From the NCBI GenBank assembly GCA_021732945.1, contig JAKFWB010000293.1, positions 1-13,037 of the forward strand: a stretch of DNA of 13,037 nucleotides, read 5' to 3'. Position 1 is the first letter of the stretch, and every line of letters begins with the position of its first letter. The position numbers and the translations under genes are program-made. Origin of the DNA: Porphyrobacter sp. GTDB taxonomy: Bacteria; Pseudomonadota; Alphaproteobacteria; Sphingomonadales; Sphingomonadaceae. This document shows positions 6,465 through 13,037 of this stretch, one piece after another. The notes below the pieces were generated by a model. That model was not told the DNA's origin and made no database searches. It worked only from the letters and a program-made list of their open reading frames with translations.

Positions 6465-7537
6465 CAGCCAGCCTTCTGCGCCAGCGCGCGCTTTAGTTCC
6501 TCGGTCAGCGGCCCCATGTCCTTGGGCGCGGCACCGTGCAGAAGGATTTCATCGGCCCCTGCATCCAGATAGTCCATAAGCTGATCTGCGCAGCGCGAAG
6601 CAGAGCCAACGGCTGCCCCTTCGTCGATCCATTGCTGCGGCAACAGCTGCCCCACGTCGACCAATTCCTGGCGCGTATAGGCCTGGTCTGCAGGTTTTCC
6701 GCCAAGGGAAGCGATCTTGGGATGGGCGCGGACCTTGTCCAGCACGGCCTTGTCCCACTCGTTGATCTCCACGATCAGGTCGCCGAAGCCGGGCAGTTCG
6801 AAATAGGTGATCGCGCGCCCGCGCACCACGGCGTCCTCCTCGTCCTTCGGCAGGTCAGGCGCCACGATGATATTATGGTAGATGCGCACCGACATCGGAT
6901 CGCGGCCTGCCTTTTCAGCCGCGTCGCGCACGATCTTGGCGCTGTTCGCCACGCCTGTGGGCGATACGAACGGATGCAACAGCACGCCGTCGCAATGCTC
7001 GCCAGCGAAGGCCAGGCTCTTCGGGCCGATGGCGGTAAAGATCACCGGCGGGCGTGGCCCATCGTAGAAATCGGTCAGCTTGAGCGTTGGAAAACTGCCC
7101 AGCACGCCTTCGTAGGAAACCGTCTCGCCTTCCCAGAGGCGCCGGTAAATCGAAATGTAGTCGGCCAGGCGTTCCATGGTGATTGCCGGCGCACCCATCA
7201 TCTTCATGTAGGCCGGCACGGCCCGTGCGAACATGATGCCAAAGCGATTGCCGCTCATCGCCTGCATCATGTTGGCGATGCTGGCCGTAACCAGCGGATG
7301 ACGCATAGTGACATAGAACGTGCCGTTGATACGGATCTTGCTGGTTGCCTCGGCAACCGCTCCTGCCAGCACGGAGGGCTCTTTCAGGGCGAAGCGTTCC
7401 GAAATCCACACCGCGCCAAGACCTATTCTCTCCGCCTCTTGCGCCTCTTCAATGCCGCGACGCGGATCATCGACCCTGCCGGGAAGGATATAGGTGCCGA
7501 ATTTTTCGAACAGCGCTTGAGTGCCGGGCTGCGTCAT
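6464..7537 (-). CDS. LLM-class (luciferase-like, F420/FMN) oxidoreductase
   Basis: A 357-residue flavin-binding TIM-barrel protein of the bacterial luciferase-like superfamily, probably a monooxygenase or F420-/FMN-dependent dehydrogenase. Diagnostic parts are AEEAxxxGxxxVWxSE-like EAQEAERIGLGAVWISERF (31-49), the strand INGTFYVTMRHPLVTAS beginning near residue 70, RFGIMFARAVPAYMKMMG further on, PPVIFTAIGPKSLAFAGEHCDGV in the middle, and the C-terminal helix near DAGADEILLHGAAP. It resembles the mycobacterial-type groups annotated as F420-dependent. Whether F420 is made in this host cannot be judged here. GGAGAG (7544-7549) lies 6 bases before the ATG. It is the first gene of a three-gene minus-strand operon with two phosphotransferases, and is divergent from the SnoaL-like gene, with 120 bases between the starts. 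Confidence 0.88.
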   Translation of the reverse strand: MTQPGTQALFEKFGTYILPGRVDDPRRGIEEAQEAERIGLGAVWISERFALKEPSVLAGAVAEATSKIRINGTFYVTMRHPLVTASIANMMQAMSGNRFGIMFARAVPAYMKMMGAPAITMERLADYISIYRRLWEGETVSYEGVLGSFPTLKLTDFYDGPRPPVIFTAIGPKSLAFAGEHCDGVLLHPFVSPTGVANSAKIVRDAAEKAGRDPMSVRIYHNIIVAPDLPKDEEDAVVRGRAITYFELPGFGDLIVEINEWDKAVLDKVRAHPKIASLGGKPADQAYTRQELVDVGQLLPQQWIDEGAAVGSASRCADQLMDYLDAGADEILLHGAAPKDMGPLTEELKRALAQKAG

Positions 7538-7657
7538 TTTGAACTCTCCATTTATCTTGTGTCCCTAGGTCAACCCGGGGAACCGGTCCGCAACCTTCCC
7601 AAAGGCAGGCAAGCTGCTTCCTGTGGGATGCCAGCTTCGCCATTCTTGGAGGTAATT
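7538..7657. promoter_or_regulatory. Divergent control region between the LLM operon and the SnoaL-like gene
   Basis: This 120-base gap must hold the start signals for both directions. On the minus strand TTGACC (7568-7573) is close to the -35 consensus, but the best -10-like GATAAA (7551-7556) is only 11 bases away, too near for a sigma-70 promoter. No convincing plus-strand promoter is visible. A GC-rich stretch around 7570-7595 has partial symmetry (CCGG repeats). The region is called by position, not by motif. Confidence 0.4.
7648..7653 (+). promoter_or_regulatory. Strong ribosome binding site GGAGGT
   Basis: A near-perfect Shine-Dalgarno sequence followed after 4 bases by ATG at 7658. 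It fixes the start of the SnoaL-like gene and shows that the long open frame upstream of it, antisense to the LLM gene, is not part of the protein. Confidence 0.8.
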
Positions 7658-8116
7658 ATGGATTCCACAACACATGCCCTTGCCGATCTGCTGGCAAAGG
7701 AAGCGGTCAAAGACGTAAAGGCGCGCTATTGCCGGTTCCTGGATACAAGGGACTGGGCTGGATTTGGCAATCTCTTCACCGCTGACGCCACAATGGACGT
7801 GCGCGAAGACACCGGCATGGATCCGGTTACGGGCGTGGAGGCAATCGTCGCACAGGTTCGCTTGGCCGTGGATCACGCTTCCAGCAGTCACCAGGTCCAC
7901 ACGCCCGAAGTCGAACTCACCGGCCCGGACACTGCCCAGGCGGTATGGGCCATGCAGGATCGGGTCGTATGGCAGCCGGGCAAATCCCCTGTCGAAGGCG
8001 TTGGCTCGATCACAGGATATGGGCAGTATCACGAGACTTATCGGCGCGTGGATGGCGAATGGAAGATTGCTTCGCTTCGCCTGTCGCGTTTCCAGGTCGA
8101 TATGCATCCGGCCTGA
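7658..8116 (+). CDS. SnoaL-like / NTF2-fold protein (nuclear transport factor 2 family)
   Basis: A 152-residue alpha+beta barrel protein of the SnoaL_4 type, related to polyketide cyclases, scytalone dehydratase-like enzymes and ketosteroid-isomerase-like proteins. It opens with helices containing EAVKDVKARYCRFLDTRDW, then LFTADATMDVRED, the central strand with SSHQVHTPEVEL (a conserved-type His), AVWAMQDRVVW, and the closing GYGQYHETYRRVDGEWKIASLRLSRF. Such proteins often act as dehydratases, isomerases or cyclases on cyclic substrates, or as binding partners. The exact reaction cannot be read here. GGAGGT at 7648-7653 sets the start. It stands alone on the plus strand, divergent from the LLM operon and convergent with the P450, 55 bases away. 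Confidence 0.87.
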   Translation: MDSTTHALADLLAKEAVKDVKARYCRFLDTRDWAGFGNLFTADATMDVREDTGMDPVTGVEAIVAQVRLAVDHASSSHQVHTPEVELTGPDTAQAVWAMQDRVVWQPGKSPVEGVGSITGYGQYHETYRRVDGEWKIASLRLSRFQVDMHPA

Positions 8117-8171
8117 CGGGCCGCCGAACAGGCAGCAAGGCAATTAGCCAAGACCCGTCCGGCTCAATCCG

Positions 8172-9395
8172 CTAGACGTCCCAGGCCAGTTCAAGCTTGG
8201 GCACATGGGTAATGTTGCCTACGTGGTACTGGATCTCGAAGCCATCGGCGACGCGGAACGGCGGCACCAGCTTCAGCCAGCGTTCCAGCGCAGTCTGCAG
8301 TTCCATGCGCGCCAGGTGCATGCCCAGGCACTTGTGGATGCCAAAGCCCAGCGAGATATGCGGCGCCTTTCGATCGAAGCGCACTTCCTGCGGGTCTTCG
8401 TAGTAGTCTGGATCATAGCCGGCGATTGGCGTTGAAATGCCCACATAGTCGCCCGGCAGGATCTTCTGGCCGTGGATCTCTATTTCCTTGGCAGCGATGC
8501 GGAACACGCTGACCGGCGCAAAGGCGCGCAGGAATTCTTCCACCGCCAGCACGACCTTCTTGGGATCGTCGCGCAGCTCCTGTTGTTTGTCAGGATTTTT
8601 CGCGAGATAGGTAAAGATATTGCCCAACAGCGATGTCACCGTATCAAGACCGCCGATGAACAGGTTGAAACAGTGGCCGAACACTTCCTTGTCGTTCCAC
8701 TTGCGACCGTCGATCTCGTAATCGAAGATGCCGCTGATGTAGTCGTCGCCAGGGTTGGCGCGGCGCTCTGCGATCACCTCCTTCAGATAATCCACCACCT
8801 TGCGAACCGACTGTGTACGAAGTTCGAAATCGTTGGTGTGGAAGATGTTCTTCTCCCATTCCAGGAATTCCGGCATCCGTTCCTGCGGCAGGCCCAGCAG
8901 GTCCAGCACGATGAAAATCGGGAATTTCGCAGAGAATGCGTCCACGAATTCGCAGTGGCCATCGTCTTTGAAGGTATCAATCAGGCGGATGGCGCGTTCA
9001 TGCAGTTCATCGCGCATCCGGGCGATCTTTTGCGGCGCGAAGAAAGGGTTCAGCGCCTTGCGATATTCGCCATGTTCGGGCGGATCGGTTTCTGTGGGAA
9101 TCACCAGCCAGTCTTCACCGATAGACTGGGCGAACTTGCCCATCCCGTTCTTGGTGTAGTTGTCCGGATCGCGCAGCACCGTGTGCATGTCTTCGACCTT
9201 GGTCAGCAGCCAGCCACCCTGGTCGCCAGGGAAGATGTTGGTGCACCAGGTCAGTGGCGGAAGCGTGCGGTGTATTTCGGGCAGCATCACTTCCTGCGGG
9301 CACACATCGGTGTTTTCGCGTTTGAAAAAGTCGAGCGTCACCACCTTGTCGGCGGGAACATGGGCCGGAATGTCTTTTGCCGGGGCGGAAGCCAT
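8172..9395 (-). CDS. Cytochrome P450 (soluble, bacterial class I type)
   Basis: A 407-residue soluble heme monooxygenase that would hydroxylate a hydrophobic substrate using electrons from a ferredoxin and reductase not present in this window. Landmarks are the C-helix region DPPEHGEYRK (104-113), the I-helix oxygen-binding FIGGLDTVTS (246-255), the ExxR of the K-helix (Glu287-Arg290), and the heme loop LGFGIHKCLG (349-358, ligand Cys356). The usually invariant Phe seven residues before the Cys is Leu349, which is unusual. I take the ATG at 9393-9395 as start because GGAGAG (9401-9406) precedes it by 5 bases; a GTG two codons upstream would lie inside that site. The gene follows the DUF1214 gene by 28 bases and was probably co-transcribed with it. 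The family assignment is certain; CYP number and substrate are not. Confidence 0.95.
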   Translation of the reverse strand: MASAPAKDIPAHVPADKVVTLDFFKRENTDVCPQEVMLPEIHRTLPPLTWCTNIFPGDQGGWLLTKVEDMHTVLRDPDNYTKNGMGKFAQSIGEDWLVIPTETDPPEHGEYRKALNPFFAPQKIARMRDELHERAIRLIDTFKDDGHCEFVDAFSAKFPIFIVLDLLGLPQERMPEFLEWEKNIFHTNDFELRTQSVRKVVDYLKEVIAERRANPGDDYISGIFDYEIDGRKWNDKEVFGHCFNLFIGGLDTVTSLLGNIFTYLAKNPDKQQELRDDPKKVVLAVEEFLRAFAPVSVFRIAAKEIEIHGQKILPGDYVGISTPIAGYDPDYYEDPQEVRFDRKAPHISLGFGIHKCLGMHLARMELQTALERWLKLVPPFRVADGFEIQYHVGNITHVPKLELAWDV

Positions 9396-9423
9396 TATCA
9401 CTCTCCGTTATAAATTCTGGCGC

Positions 9424-10665
9424 TTACCAGATGATCCGCATCTGCGCGGCAAGCCGACGGTCGCGCAACGCCTCGCTGCGCTGTTCGGGGCTTACACGCC
9501 GTGTCGATTCCGGCAGATGCGACAGAATATCGGTGGTCTTGACCTTTCTTAAGGTAGGCATCGGCTTTTCGCTGGCCTCAAACCAGCGGCCCTGGATCGC
9601 GCCACTGCGATAGCCCGATGTGTCGAGCCAGTTGTGCACACCAGGGTCGCGCGCAGAGATGACCGTGCGGAACACCCCGTCGGGATCGACGATCCCTTGC
9701 TTGTCGTTCAGGCTCGCCTGGCTGTTGTACCAGTCGATTGTTTCATAGATGTCGTTGGTCAGGATGATCGACCAGTAGCGATAGCTCTCGGGTACGCGTA
9801 CTTCGCTGATCAGGGCTTCGTCATCATCCAGTTCGTAGGCCCCTTCATAGTAGAACTGCCCCTGCAGGCCGGACATCTGCGAAACGTCGAATATCTTCAA
9901 TTCATTGAGATACCCTTCGTTGCGCAACTCCTCCACGTGGGCGGGGAAGGCCAAGGCACATACGCCTGAAATAAAAGGCATTTCATCGAAGGCGGCGTGC
10001 AGTTCCGCGACCGAAAGCCGCCCTTTCGCCTCATCAACGTCCAGCCGGGTGATGCCAAAGCGCGGCTCTCGCTCCACCCCCCAGTCGCAGGAAACGATGC
10101 GCACCATCAGCTTCTCGCACTGCGGATCCAGTGCAAACCAATCGCCTTCATAGCCTGCAGGCCGTTGCGCCGAGATGACCAGCTCGAAAGCTCCGTCCTC
10201 GCCAAGCGTGAGATCATCGAAGTCGATCTGCCCCAGCAGCGGGTGATGCTGCCCCGTGCGCAAGGTATCCGGCCCCATCTGGGCCAGGATGATCATGCGC
10301 ACAGTGCCGCGATCGCCGCGCAGCAGGTAACTGCCACCCTTCTCGATGATGGCGGACTTGTAGATTGTGTCGGCGTTAGGCTGGAAAATGTTCTGGGCGA
10401 TATTCAGTTCGGGCACGAACATGGGGTGCTGCCGATTGCCAACCATCGCATCCGAACTTGCGCGCGCCAGGCCTGCCAGCAGCAAGCGCATCGATTCCGC
10501 CATGATCTGCGGATCGCCCCGCAGCCTTTCCGGCATGCGTTCGCGCATGGCATCGCCAAGCGGGCGCAAACCATCGATCAGCTTTTCCCAGGCCAGGCCG
10601 TCTTCGCTCATTCCCAACAGCTCCTCATCCAGTCCAAGCCTGCTTTCACCAGGCGCCTGACGCAT
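9424..10665 (-). CDS. DUF1214 domain-containing protein
   Basis: A 413-residue protein whose C-terminal half matches the DUF1214 pattern: YRYWSIILTND (295-305), DPDG (327-330), ISARDPGVHNWLDT (336-349) and GRWFEA (359-364). The N-terminal part has NADTIYKS (97-104) followed by a beta-rich section, as in relatives. No signal peptide is seen with this start, so it is probably cytoplasmic. The function of the family is not established; it is often found in gene neighbourhoods for breakdown of hydrophobic compounds. The start ATG (10663-10665) has GGGAG (10674-10678) 8 bases upstream. Longer frames upstream overlap the divergent hydrolase gene and are rejected. It leads a two-gene unit with the P450, 28 bases downstream, which hints at a joint task such as handling the P450 substrate or product. 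Confidence 0.85.
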   Translation of the reverse strand: MRQAPGESRLGLDEELLGMSEDGLAWEKLIDGLRPLGDAMRERMPERLRGDPQIMAESMRLLLAGLARASSDAMVGNRQHPMFVPELNIAQNIFQPNADTIYKSAIIEKGGSYLLRGDRGTVRMIILAQMGPDTLRTGQHHPLLGQIDFDDLTLGEDGAFELVISAQRPAGYEGDWFALDPQCEKLMVRIVSCDWGVEREPRFGITRLDVDEAKGRLSVAELHAAFDEMPFISGVCALAFPAHVEELRNEGYLNELKIFDVSQMSGLQGQFYYEGAYELDDDEALISEVRVPESYRYWSIILTNDIYETIDWYNSQASLNDKQGIVDPDGVFRTVISARDPGVHNWLDTSGYRSGAIQGRWFEASEKPMPTLRKVKTTDILSHLPESTRRVSPEQRSEALRDRRLAAQMRIIW

Positions 10666-10738
10666 CAACCTTTCTCCCGGCAGGTGAATGCCGCATGTGC
10701 TGGCCCAAGCCATAAGCTTCAACAAGGAGCGACGGGCA
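10666..10738. promoter_or_regulatory. Short divergent intergenic region (DUF1214-P450 versus hydrolase)
   Basis: Only 73 bases separate the two start codons. It contains both ribosome binding sites, GGGAG on the minus strand (10674-10678) and AAGGAG on the plus strand (10724-10729). No convincing -35/-10 pair was seen, so promoters probably overlap or extend into the coding regions. Confidence 0.4.
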
Positions 10739-11611
10739 ATGAAATCAGCTGACATGATGGTGGACGTTACCGCTGCGGCGGGGATCGGCGAGACGGTGGA
10801 GATCGCCGCCACCCTGCACACGCCGGACAATTGGGAAGAGCATGGCGAGCACCTTGTCTTCGCCATTCATGGAGGCGGCTACTCGCGGCTCTACTGGCAT
10901 CCTACCTTTACCGATGAAAGCTACAGCTTTGCCCGCTGGTTCTGCGCTCGCGGCAAGGCCGTGCTGGCCATCGACATGCTTGGCATGGGTGAAAGCACCC
11001 GGCCCGAACCGGAAAGCAAGCTGAGCCGCGCAATAATCGCCCGCGCGCACGCAGCGGCGCTGGCGCAGGTTCTGGAAGGGCTTGGCCGCAAGATCAGCGT
11101 GACCGGCATTGGCCATTCGATGGGCGGCATGATGATCATCTCGCAGGCCGCCGCCCATCCGGTGTTCGATCGGGTGGCCGTTGTTGGCTGGGCGAACGAA
11201 CCCATGGTGCTTGGCGATACCGATGTTGAAACGCTGCAGGCAGGCCTCATACCCAGCGGCTATCTTGCCACGCCGCGAGAACCGATGCGCAAGCTGTTCT
11301 ACTGGCCCGATGTGCCGCCCTCGCTGATCGAGGCCGATGAAGCCCACGCCTCCACAACGCCCGCCACCCTGGGCATTGCAGCGCTTAGTCCCGGAATTGT
11401 TCACGAGGATTCTGCCTCCATCGCGGTGCCGGTGCTGGTCGTGCAAAGCACGGTGGACACCAGCCCCAAACCCGATCTTGAGCCGGGCTATTTCAAGGCG
11501 GCGGCTTCCACCGAGTTGCAGATTGTGAACGAGGCGGCGCATTGTCAGAACTTTGCCGGCACACGCATCAGCCACTGGCAGGCGCTTGACGGCTGGATAG
11601 ATCGCACCTGA
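10739..11611 (+). CDS. Alpha/beta hydrolase
   Basis: A 290-residue alpha/beta hydrolase-fold enzyme, probably a cytoplasmic esterase, C-C hydrolase or thioesterase. The oxyanion motif IHGGGYSRLYWHP spans 43-55, and the nucleophile elbow GHSMGG (125-130) carries Ser127. Asp240 (QSTVD) is the likely acid and His268 (NEAAHCQNF) the base, completing the triad in the usual order. The HGGG motif recalls lipolytic family IV, but the GHSMGG elbow and overall layout are closer to serine-aminopeptidase/monoacylglycerol-lipase types. The ATG at 10739 has AAGGAG 9 bases upstream; an ATG at 10688 would add 17 residues and lacks such a site. It is divergent from the DUF1214-P450 pair and convergent with the CrtI-like gene, 25 bases away. 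It is a different family branch from the hydrolase at the window start. Confidence 0.88.
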   Translation: MKSADMMVDVTAAAGIGETVEIAATLHTPDNWEEHGEHLVFAIHGGGYSRLYWHPTFTDESYSFARWFCARGKAVLAIDMLGMGESTRPEPESKLSRAIIARAHAAALAQVLEGLGRKISVTGIGHSMGGMMIISQAAAHPVFDRVAVVGWANEPMVLGDTDVETLQAGLIPSGYLATPREPMRKLFYWPDVPPSLIEADEAHASTTPATLGIAALSPGIVHEDSASIAVPVLVVQSTVDTSPKPDLEPGYFKAAASTELQIVNEAAHCQNFAGTRISHWQALDGWIDRT

Positions 11612-11636
11612 GGAGATACGCGCCCGCCCATCGGCG

Positions 11637-13037
11637 TTACTTTAGGTGCCGCAGGACCCGGTATGCCGCGATCCGGCCCGCAATGCCGGATACGCCGCCG
11701 CCCGGATGGCTGCCCGCCCCGCCCAGGTACAACCCGGGCACCGCCGGCTTGGGTCCGCCAAACCCTGTGGCCGGGCGATGCTGGCCTGCCCGCAAGGCAC
11801 CGAAATCCACATGGGTTACGCAGCCGTTGGTCACGTTCAGCCGTGTCTCGCGCTCTCGCGGGGTTTCCACGAAGCGGCCAACCTCGTGCTGGAAGCCGTC
11901 ATAGTATTCGGAAATTTGGGCGATGATCGATGCCATGGTCCGGTCTTTCAACTCCTGCGACCACCCCTCGCGCGAGTCCACCGCCATTGCGGGGAGGTAG
12001 AGATATGCAAGCGAGCACCCATCCGGTGCCTGCGAAGGGTCGCTGTTGGACAGCGGGGTTAGCGAGACTGCATGACGATCTGGAATATCGCCGCGCCGCG
12101 CGGCGGCAAAGCTGTTGCGCACATCGTCGGCCAGCCCGATCAGGCCCACCGCCTTGTTCAGATCGGCATCGTCGTGCCGCAGATCCTGGTGTCGCTTCAG
12201 TCGCAAGGGAGCCTTCATCGCCACGTTGGCAAGGAAAGGCGCCGCGTTGGAACGATTTGAGGGGACATGCTCGATCCGTTTCATCAGCTGCCGGTCAACT
12301 TCTCCCGGCGTCGTCATGGCAAAGGTCGTGCGGGGATCGCTGGTGGCGATCACCACCTTCGATCGCAGCACCTGGCCATCAGCCAGGCGCACGCCCCGCG
12401 CCGCGCCATCATCAATCAGGATTTCCGCGACCGGCGCATTGAGCATGATCTCCGCGCCGGATTCGGCAATGCTGCTGGCCATGGCATCGGCAAAGGCCTG
12501 CAGGCTGCCGATGGGCTTGCCGGTGCCAAGGCGGTGGGTGACGGCAAAGATCATGTAGGCAGCGGCGTTGCCATCATCGTCGACCGGCCCTGCCCCGGCG
12601 GCAATGCCGTTCAGCAGTGCAATGGTGGCAGGGTGTTCGAACCACTCGCAGGCCACCTGGTCTGCCGTTGCCTTGGAGATCGCCAGCAGCTGATCCTTCA
12701 ACCGCACGTTGCGCACCCCGCTCTTGATCATCTTGCCAAGGTTGCGCAGGTCGGGCCGACCAGGTTCCGCCATCATGATCGGGAAACCGATATCCATCAT
12801 GGCGTCCATCACCTCCATGAACTTCAGGTATTGCATGCCATCCCCGGGATGGATGCGGGCGATATCATCCGCCGTGCGCCGGTAATCACGAAACAGCGCA
12901 ATCGAGCTGCCATCGGGATGGAGATAGGCATAGCTGGGATCGGGATCGACAGTCCGCAGGCCATGGCGAGCAAGTTCCAGATCTTCGATTATGCCCGATC
13001 CGCGCGCGAACAGCAGCTCGACCGCGCAGGGTGTCAC
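11637..13037 (-). CDS. NAD(P)/FAD-dependent oxidoreductase, CrtI/phytoene-desaturase-like (5' end outside window)
   Basis: The C-terminal 466 residues of a flavin amine-oxidase/CrtI-type oxidoreductase; related complete proteins have about 520-540, so roughly 60-70 residues, including the N-terminal GxGxxG dinucleotide motif, lie beyond the window edge. Seen here are IGSLQAFADAMASSIAESGAEI (the second FAD-binding segment), the strand GVRLADGQVLRSKVVIATSDPRTTF, and the C-terminal FAD signature GLYLGGAGSHPGGGVSGIAGR (from residue 435 of the visible part). Such enzymes desaturate or isomerise polyenes, but many act in unknown catabolic steps on cyclic lipids. No carotenoid genes lie nearby, so carotenoid synthesis is not suggested. 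It is convergent with the alpha/beta hydrolase. The first visible codon is GTG at the window edge and should not be read as the start. Confidence 0.88.
   Translation of the reverse strand: MTPCAVELLFARGSGIIEDLELARHGLRTVDPDPSYAYLHPDGSSIALFRDYRRTADDIARIHPGDGMQYLKFMEVMDAMMDIGFPIMMAEPGRPDLRNLGKMIKSGVRNVRLKDQLLAISKATADQVACEWFEHPATIALLNGIAAGAGPVDDDGNAAAYMIFAVTHRLGTGKPIGSLQAFADAMASSIAESGAEIMLNAPVAEILIDDGAARGVRLADGQVLRSKVVIATSDPRTTFAMTTPGEVDRQLMKRIEHVPSNRSNAAPFLANVAMKAPLRLKRHQDLRHDDADLNKAVGLIGLADDVRNSFAAARRGDIPDRHAVSLTPLSNSDPSQAPDGCSLAYLYLPAMAVDSREGWSQELKDRTMASIIAQISEYYDGFQHEVGRFVETPRERETRLNVTNGCVTHVDFGALRAGQHRPATGFGGPKPAVPGLYLGGAGSHPGGGVSGIAGRIAAYRVLRHLK

Noticed and set aside
7551..7573. TTGACC and GATAAA as a minus-strand promoter for the LLM operon
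   Set aside because: The spacer is only 11 bases, outside the range for a sigma-70 promoter.
6536..7657. Long plus-strand extension in frame with the SnoaL-like gene, antisense to the LLM gene
   Set aside because: The strong GGAGGT at 7648-7653 and family length set the start at 7658; the extension resembles no known domain.
8115..8159. GACGGG and CCCGTC arms as a terminator between the SnoaL-like gene and the P450
   Set aside because: The loop is 33 bases and no T-run follows on either strand.
8472..9413. 313-codon plus-strand frame antisense to the intact P450
   Set aside because: The opposite strand has every P450 signature; this frame is a shadow.
10688..10738. 17-codon longer start for the alpha/beta hydrolase
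   Set aside because: It would place the AAGGAG site inside the gene; the ATG at 10739 is better supported.
9997..10752. 251-codon plus-strand frame antisense to the DUF1214 gene
   Set aside because: No domain or convincing start site, and it overlaps a gene with clear family motifs.
10666..10866. N-terminal extension of the DUF1214 protein containing a Tat-like RRSLLKLMAW segment
   Set aside because: It overlaps the start of the divergent hydrolase, lacks a ribosome binding site, and the ATG at 10665 has a good one; the twin-arginine look is probably chance.

Overview
The window is GC-rich and densely packed, with short gaps and several 1-4 nt gene overlaps. Gene content and style (AAHS-type transporter, MaoC hydratase, CrtI-like oxidoreductase, DUF1214 protein, soluble P450, ACAD10/11-type phosphotransferases) suggest an alphaproteobacterium of the sphingomonad type (Novosphingobium/Sphingobium-like). 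That assignment is inference from style only. The region looks like an accessory catabolic locus for a hydrophobic carbon compound (terpenoid, steroid or aromatic). No transcriptional regulator, RNA gene, CRISPR array or recognisable insertion sequence was found.

Layout. (1) 3-1540, plus strand: the 3' part of an HSL-family alpha/beta hydrolase, interrupted by an in-frame TAA at 54-56, then a hydratase-2/MaoC protein overlapping it by ATGA. (2) 1521-3220, minus strand: an aromatic-acid-type MFS transporter coupled by TGATG to a small VOC-family protein. (3) 3221-3869: a decayed, 5'-truncated cytochrome P450 whose in-frame TGA falls exactly on the heme-cysteine codon. (4) 3870-7537, minus strand: an operon of an LLM (luciferase-like) oxidoreductase and two different aminoglycoside-phosphotransferase-fold proteins. 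(5) 7658-8116, plus strand: a SnoaL/NTF2-like protein, divergent from the LLM operon. (6) 8172-10665, minus strand: a DUF1214 protein followed by a complete cytochrome P450. (7) 10739-11611, plus strand: an alpha/beta hydrolase divergent from the DUF1214 gene. (8) 11637-13037, minus strand: the C-terminal 466 residues of a CrtI/phytoene-desaturase-like FAD oxidoreductase that runs off the window.

A possible joint role (inference): the MFS protein imports an acid. The P450, LLM enzyme and CrtI-like enzyme carry out redox steps. The hydrolases release or cleave esters or ring products. The MaoC protein hydrates an enoyl-CoA. The phosphotransferases may phosphorylate a hydroxyl group on an acyl-CoA, as the APH domains of ACAD10/11 and Pseudomonas LvaA do, to allow its elimination. 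The substrate cannot be read from the sequence.

The most notable items are the P450 remnant with TGA for its heme cysteine, the stop codon inside the first hydrolase, the LLM plus double-phosphotransferase operon, and several changes at usually conserved positions (Leu in the P450 heme loop, Cys at the last VOC metal position, divergent brenner loop in one phosphotransferase).
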